Shown: positions 58,541 through 64,000 of the stretch, in pieces
Layout of the letters: every line of letters starts with the position of its first letter
Numbering within the stretch: position 1 is the first letter of the stretch
Assembly: GCF_000471905.2 (NCBI RefSeq)
Contig: NW_006499364.1
Coordinates: 2,693,526-2,757,525, forward strand
Reading direction: 5' to 3'
Length of the DNA: 64,000 bases
Origin: Amborella trichopoda
Lineage: Eukaryota; Streptophyta; Magnoliopsida; Amborellales; Amborellaceae
Position numbers and translations under genes: made by a program
The notes under the pieces: generated by a model
Database searches by the model: none
Told to the model about the DNA's origin: nothing
Seen by the model: only the letters and a program-made list of their open reading frames with translations

Positions 58541-59389
58541 CATGTTAACCGAATTGTAAAACGTTCTCCCCTGGCTTCCCCCATACTTTCAATTCATCAA
58601 TAAAAGTGTAAGTTTTTGCATTAAGTTGGAGAATCACGTCTTGAAGAGAGTGAGAGAGGAGAGAGAGAAGAATTAATTTGATACCCCTCTTCCTTAAGGT
58701 AATTCTCTCTCCTCCTTTCTCTCTCTCTATCTTTCTCTCTATTTTCTTTCTTCTTCTTCTTTTCTTTGTTTCTCTCTCTTCTTCTCTGAGAACATGCATG
58801 GTTGTGGCAACATCGTGCATGCTTCTCTCTTACTTCTCTTTCTCTCTTCTCTCTCTACTCTTCTTCTCCTTCTTTCTTTATTGTCTCTCTGCTCTATCTT
58901 TCTCTCTTCTTCTCTCTGTCTGAACGTGCATGGCGATAGCAGCACCATGCTTGAATCTCTCTCTATTTTATTTTCTCTATTTAACACACACGAGGATGGC
59001 AACATCGTGTATGTTTCTTTCTCTCTTTTCTTCTTCTTCTCCTTCGCCTTCGTTCTTTATACTCTCTCTGTTCTATCTTTCTCTCTTCTTCTCTATGTCA
59101 GAACGTGCATGGTGATGGTAGCACCATGCACGAACTTCTCTTTATTACATTTTCTCTCTCTAACACACACGACGATGGTAGTGTCGTCCGCATCTCTTTC
59201 TCACTCTCTCCTTCCTTCCCCTCTAACTCCTTTCTATCTCTCTCCTTATTTTCCTTTTCTCTCTCTTCTTTTTCATCTCACTGTTCAGCTTCTTTCTCTC
59301 TCTACTTTCATTTCTTCTTTCTCTTCTCTAAACCCTCTTTCTTTCTCTCTGTCTTTCTCTCTCACCCTATTATTTCTTCTCTCTCCTCT

Positions 59390-59920
59390 CCAGTCGTACA
59401 CGGTGATACCCATCGCTGAGCACAACATTCTTATTCTTTCTTTATCCTTTGAAAACATGCACAGTGAGTCGGGCCTTAACTCGAGTGGCGAGCCAAGCCT
59501 CTGTCCAAGTTTCCCCTTTCCCAAGTTGTGCACGGCGATGCTCATCGCCACACATAACATTCCTTCTCATTCTTTAACAAGGACACTGAATTGCGCCCTT
59601 TCCCCAGTAGCTGTTCGGGACGTGTCTGAGTCCCTTTCTCATTTCTGCCTCTTTCCTTTATCATGGGTGGCGGAACCCATCGTCGTCCATCCTCTTTCTC
59701 TCTCCTCTTTCTTTTATTTTGGGCGGCATAACCCATCATTGTCCATCCTCTTTCTCTCTCCTCTTTTTTCTGTCTTAGACGGTGTAACCCATCCTGTCGA
59801 TCTTCTTTCTCTCTCCTCTTTCCTCTATCGTGTGTGAAAAAACCTATCGTTGTCCTTGCTCTTTCTTTCTCTCTCCTCTTTCTTCTGTCATGGATGGCAG
59901 AACCCATCACCGTCCATGTG
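59390..59920 (+). repeat. Hairpin minisatellite of LTR A5, interrupted by CT-rich spacers
   Basis: Phrases such as GTGCACGGCGATGCTCATCG and GGGTGGCGGAACCCATCGTC recur five to six times, about 65-120 bases apart, each followed by CTTTCTCTCTCCTCTTTC. This layout is intermediate between the compact array of A1 and the CT-embedded array of LTR B. Confidence 0.7.
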
Positions 59921-60763
59921 CTTTCTCTCTCTTCTCTTCTCTCTCCTTTCTCTCACCTTTTCTTCTCTCTCTTCTCTTCTCTCTCCTTCTCTTTCATTCC
60001 TCTTCTCTCTTCTCTTCTCCTTTCCTTCTCTTCTCTCCTACCTCTTTTCTTCTCTCCCTCTTTCTCTCTAAGCTTCTCTTATCTCTCCTCTTTATCTTTC
60101 TCTTCTTCTTTCTCTCTCATCTAACCAAGTGACAAGTCTAGCGGAGCCGTATTGTCGTTGTGCCGGTCTAAGTTACCGTGCCCATCTTTCTTCCACGTCG
60201 AACTCGTTATTGTGCCGGGCGGATTGGTGTTGATGTTCTGTCATTAAGTAGTATTGCCGCTTTGCCGATCCGCGTTGCCATGCCCGTATGGCTACCATGT
60301 TAAGTAAATCATCATGCCAATCTTGCCACTGTGATGGATTAGCCACCTGGTCAAATGTCTCTTTCTTTTTCTTTCTTCTCCCAACTCTCATCTCAGCATC
60401 TCTTCTCTTTTCTTCTTTGAATGTGCACACAAGGACAAGGTGGGCTCCCTCGGCCCACTTGTCTTGTAAATTAACCATGTGTGTGTGATTGCAGAAACAG
60501 GAAAATACATGCCAAGGGATGTTATTTCAAACTAGTTATACCATTGGGGGGCTTTCTTCGTGATCTAAGAGGGTGCCCACGTGAGCCAGCCCGTATAAGT
60601 CTCGAACCTACTTTAAATTCCCCTCTTATCGGTTGGTATACCTGGCCTTGATCTTGAGTAAGGTTCCCGAGAGAGCGATCTCAAGTCCTAAGTTCCCTTC
60701 AAAACCCGAGAGGCATGCCACTAGATCATTCAGATCCAAGAGTGAGATCAAGGGACCAAACCA

Positions 60764-61635
60764 CTCAACACCGCCCATATGGCCCTTTTCCATGTGGGAT
60801 CTTGATATCATCGGAATGATATCACCGAAAGCCGCAAATAGCCATCATTTTATACCAACGGCTATAGAGTACCTCTCCAAATGAGTAGAGGTTACATCAT
60901 TTGTCAAAATTGAGGGACAACATGTTGCCCGTTTCATAAAGAACAACATTGTATTCAAATTCGGTGTTCCTGAGTCAATCATTACTGACAAAGGATCCAA
61001 CTTCAAAAATGAAGGTATGCAAAAAGTTCAGGATAACGCAAAAATTCTCCACACCTTACTGTCCTGAAGGAAATGGACAAGCAGAGGTCACGAACAATAG
61101 ACTTCTCATAACTATAGACAGACTAATAGAAGGTGGCAAAGATTGGCATGAAAAGTTTAATGACACGCTATGATCCTACCGGACAACTGAGAAGACTCCT
61201 ACTGGAATGACCCCATACTCATTGGTGTATGGTATGGAGGCAATGCTGCCCAATGAAGTTGACATACCATCTCTCCGAATGCTTATTCACAAAAATTCAG
61301 ATGAAGAACAAAAGATCGAAGCACGAATAGCTGCCCTCGTTACTTTGGATGAAAGACGACTACGAGCAACACAAAATATCGTTGCTTACCAGTGTAGAAT
61401 TGAAAGGGCATATCAAAGAAAAGTTGTTCCTCGACAATTCATAGAAGGGGACATGATACTTAAGAAAATCTTCCACATTCCTGCAAATCCACACTCCTTA
61501 GGCAAGTTTAAACCTAATTGGGAGGGGCCATTCATGGTTACTAGAGTGCATGCAGGCAAGTCTTACAAGATCAAAAATCAAGAGGGGTACAAACTCCCCA
61601 TTAATGCGATGTATCTTAGAAAATACAACTCGTAA
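60764..61635 (+). pseudogene. Integrase of Element 5 (Tat-like), three visible lesions
   Basis: The frame enters abruptly after LTR A5: PPIWPFSMWDLDIIGMISPK, then TGA at 60882 where Trp is expected (YLSK-stop-VEVTSF), GVPESIITDKGSNF, a frameshift near 61010, PYCPEGNGQAEVTNNRLL, TGA at 61171 (NDTL-stop-SYRTTEKT; Trp expected), TPYSLVYGMEAMLPNEVDIPSLR and the C-terminal part KFKPNWEGPFMVTRV, ending YLRKYNS with TAA at 61635. All three catalytic residues of the D,D-35-E triad are still present. The N-terminal zinc domain and everything upstream are missing. It differs clearly from the Element 1 integrase. Confidence 0.88.
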
Positions 61636-62939
61636 CGGGCTCAAAAGCGTGATGAAAACCTAAAAGGCATCACAAATAAAAACAAAAAAAATGGACGTGG
61701 TGAAAACCTAAAGAGGCATCATGGGAAAAAAAAAAAGAAAAAAGAAAAACACCAAGAAGGGGCTTCGGATTCAAAACACTCAAGTACAAACAAGTACTTG
61801 CAAGTTGCAACAATACTGCAGAAGTAGACCATCAGGTCGAAGACTTCTCGTAACTCCTATAGGTTCGAAACAGAGCCAACTCCGAAATATATGAGAGGGT
61901 TACATTAATGGAAAATCGAAGTGACTTCAACGAACCCTGGAAGAACGTCGAGACCTCTCCAAGATGGAAACCTGGAAAGAATCTAGAGAACTCTTCATGA
62001 ACCCACGAAGCACAAGATGAAAACTCCGAAGGTGAAAGGACAACCTCGAGACCTTTGAGTTCTCAGGATCTCACAAGGCATTCCTTTGATCATCTTTGAG
62101 TAAAACATAGTAAAGAAAACTACCACCAAAGGGGCTACAAGTAGCAACACTATAAGGCCTGTCCCTTGTTTAAAATATTTTTTCAATTTGTTTGCTAAAA
62201 CTGTCCATTCCCAAAACCCTTTTTGAAATGACTTCCTCCATCACTGCAAGAGGTTAATCTGTTAGTCGATCTAGCCTCGTGCTCGAAACCGATTTCTTAT
62301 ACCTGTTATGAAGGCTTGAAAATAATCAAGCACTCCATAGTTATATGAGTATAACTACCAACTACCACATATCGAAGATGGGTGAACCTCGCCAATAATG
62401 ATATTGGCTAGTCTGGGAGCGTTTTTCTCTCGACTGGATCCCTTGAGGAAAAATGAGGTAAGCCCATCCTTGTCTGTGCATAGGACGACTCAATACCTGA
62501 AAATTTGAGACAAAAACGCTACAACTAGGGGACTGAATGTGTAAGAATTCATATTGAAAAGTTTGTGCAAAGAAAGTGTTCCACTATGCTTCGGCAAATA
62601 ATATCGCACACTTACTGATGAACAAGAACCCCCCAATATGGGCAAGTTAAACGAGGACTCCCCAACAGGGCCAACAAAAAAAAAGGAAAGGAAAAAGGGG
62701 GATTCCATGATCACAGAACATCAAGTAGAACAAAAAACAAAATTTGGGTATCTCAAAACTCTGATTGTATTCTTCCATTGAAACGGGCTTATTACAGGCG
62801 TTCACACCATCAAACTTGGTTCTATTTCTACTTTCCCAATGGACTTCAATACAAAAAAAACTACTGAAAATGAGAATGATCACAATATCAACTTATTCAT
62901 GCCAAGAAAAAAAAGCAGAAGAAGAGAAAAATGTTTTGG
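61636..62939 (+). other. 3' region of Element 5 after integrase, no gene
   Basis: It has the phrase GGTGAAAACCTAAA(G)AGGCATCA twice (61650 and 61697), typical of sequence after integrase in Tat-like elements and also seen in Elements 1 and 2. A-rich runs, an AAAAACCC phrase and purine-rich sequence follow. Short frames on both strands have no support. Confidence 0.6.
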
Positions 62940-63790
62940 CTAGTCAGTCTTTAGCTTCGGATCAACATCCTTCTCCTTGAGTTTCGCCACAAAGGCTGCC
63001 CATCGAGCCAATTAAACTTCAGCATCTTCCAAACTAATGACAGAAACATCCTCATTCAATTTAACCCACTTATTTGAAGAAGAGGAGCCATCTTCTCGCG
63101 AAGACACGAGATCCTGAGCAGGAGCTGAAGATTCATCACAAAGTCTCAACACCTTGGGACACAGCAGAAGAGGGCAGGCACGTTCGCACCAAGTATCATA
63201 GTTGAAAGTGGTTGTGGGCTTGTCTTGATTGACCAACCCTTCATTAGAAGAAGATTTCTTCCCCTTCCACAATAAACCCGCCTTGATCAGAAGGGTGGAA
63301 GAGTGTCGTCGAAGCAGAAAGATAGGGTGACGATCGATCGCCTCTCCATGTGAAGTGCAATTCTGAGTATGGTGAAACTAGCGAAGCACCCTCTGAGAGA
63401 AACACCCCACCATGAAGTATTGCCCTACCAAAATGAGACATGAACACCCCAGAGCAGGCAGAAACATGGGCACATTCTCAAGATCCCTGATCACCCAATC
63501 AAATGATGACAACTCGTTAAGAATCTTACGATAGTGGTTAACATCCCGAGGCCGATTGGTATCATTGACATATACCAGTCCAAGAGCAGCACATATTACT
63601 GTCATTGATCGAGGAGGACGGACAATGGGGATGTGTTCATAGGCCCAAATCTGCAGAAAACAGGAGCCAAAAACTCCCCAATAAGTCACAGAACAGAAGC
63701 TCAGAACCTTAGAGCCATCCAAGGCAAATAGATCAAGGTGACACTGCTGGTGTCGCCTAGCCTGTGTGGGCGACACCACCAAGGTTGCCT
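62940..63790 (-). pseudogene. Antisense PMD frame of Element 5, C-terminal part
   Basis: It is read right to left. From 63782: DLFALDGSK, SVTYWGVFGSCFLQIWAYEH, IPIVRPP, SFDWVIRDLENVPMFLP, CLILVGQYFMVGCFSQRVLR, stop, FHHTQ. The patterns WG...L.qiWa.Eh.pi.rP and RVLRQF...Q are those of the C-terminal half of plant mobile domain proteins. The TAG after RVLR stands for an expected Gln (CAG to TAG). A later open stretch (63272-63012) is Ser-rich. After a TAA the same frame continues LARWAAFVAKLKEKDVDPKL to TAG at 62940. The upstream part lies beyond the window. Confidence 0.72.
63749..63777. other. GTGTCGCC hairpin near the Element 5 antisense frame
   Basis: GGTGTCGCC (63749-63757) pairs with GGCGACACC (63769-63777) over an 11-base loop. 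It resembles the hairpins of Element 3. Confidence 0.85.
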
Positions 63791-64000
63791 AACTGAGACC
63801 CCACAGGTTCAGTCTAGGTCTTTTCTAATGACTTTCTATGGCAAAACTATGGGATCCAGAGGAAAAATCCAAAAGAAAAATTTAGTTGCAGGGGATAAAA
63901 TAAAGCAAAAATGAGTTTGAAAATATACCTACAAAATAAGGATACTGCCCTCAATGAATCAGTCGCTTCACATGACCCGATCATGAAGACCTCGGTAAAT
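63791..64000. other. Right edge, probably intron or upstream part of the antisense PMD frame
   Basis: No open PMD coding sequence is readable here. It is AT-rich with no other signal. Confidence 0.3.

Larger units (their letters stand above)
57231..60763 (+). repeat. LTR A5 (type A)
   Basis: It starts TGTTTGAATATATTTTTCAA and ends GGGACCAAACCA; 3533 bp. TATA box at 58533. The CT-rich part is enlarged (58690-59390 and 59690-60120), giving a spurious 347-codon Ser/Leu/Phe frame. It has a hairpin array at 59390-59920 and a stem-loop at 60434. It is directly followed by the integrase sequence of a different element, not by a primer site. Confidence 0.82.

Noticed and set aside
58794..59837. 347-codon open frame in LTR A5
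   Set aside because: Also CT-rich composition; it crosses the hairpin array and has no domain or counterpart in the other LTR copies.

Overview
The window is repeat-dominated nuclear DNA of a seed plant. No host gene, tRNA, rRNA or CRISPR array was found. Everything recognisable is retroelement sequence: long-LTR Ty3/gypsy elements with the layout of the Tat/Ogre lineage, a Ty1/copia remnant, two L1-type LINE fragments, and plant mobile domain (PMD) reading frames. Every coding region carries stops, frameshifts or deletions, so this looks like an old nested repeat block. Four runs of N (402, 158, 20 and 20 bases) are assembly gaps. The species cannot be named from the sequence alone.

Layout, left to right. 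Element 1 (before base 1 to 20005) is a Tat/Ogre-like element. It has a left LTR ending at 4213, a primer binding site at 4217, a broken gag, a gag tail joined directly to an integrase with no reverse transcriptase, a long tandem-repeat 3' region, and a right LTR at 16841-20005. Two solo LTRs are nested in it: a TG...CA element of another family at 680-2530 (target duplication GTACC) and a reverse copy of the same LTR family at 6689-9883 (GAGGC/AAGGC). From 20006 to 28325 come a sense PMD-like frame, a gap, the 3' end of a copia element with its LTR (22568-23278), the poly(A) end of a LINE (to 23521), AT-rich and GA-rich DNA, and the 5' part of a second LINE (about 25108-28325).

Element 2 starts inside that LINE at 28326 with a 5.6 kb LTR (type B). 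This LTR has a duplicated U3 and a 2.3 kb CT-rich block studded with short palindromes. Its internal region (33921-44228) has gag with repeated zinc-knuckle modules, no reverse transcriptase or integrase, a large antisense PMD frame (41497-37907) and a tandem-repeat 3' region. Its right LTR (44229-47345 plus 56570-56692) is type A and does not match the left one, so the unit appears recombinant. That right LTR is split by Element 3 (47346-56569), a complete gag-only gypsy element with two 1.1 kb LTRs and 5-bp flanking duplications. After a 538-bp internal remnant comes another type A LTR (57231-60763). It abuts the integrase end of a further Tat-like element (Element 5), which also has an antisense PMD frame running off the right edge.

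How the parts relate: three gag-bearing elements lack a reverse transcriptase gene and would depend on enzymes from elsewhere. Two elements carry an antisense PMD frame between the sense coding region and the 3' LTR side. The non-coding parts repeatedly hold arrays of short GC-rich inverted repeats, of three unrelated sequence types in three LTR or leader contexts. These arrays and the antisense PMD frames are the most unusual content of the window.
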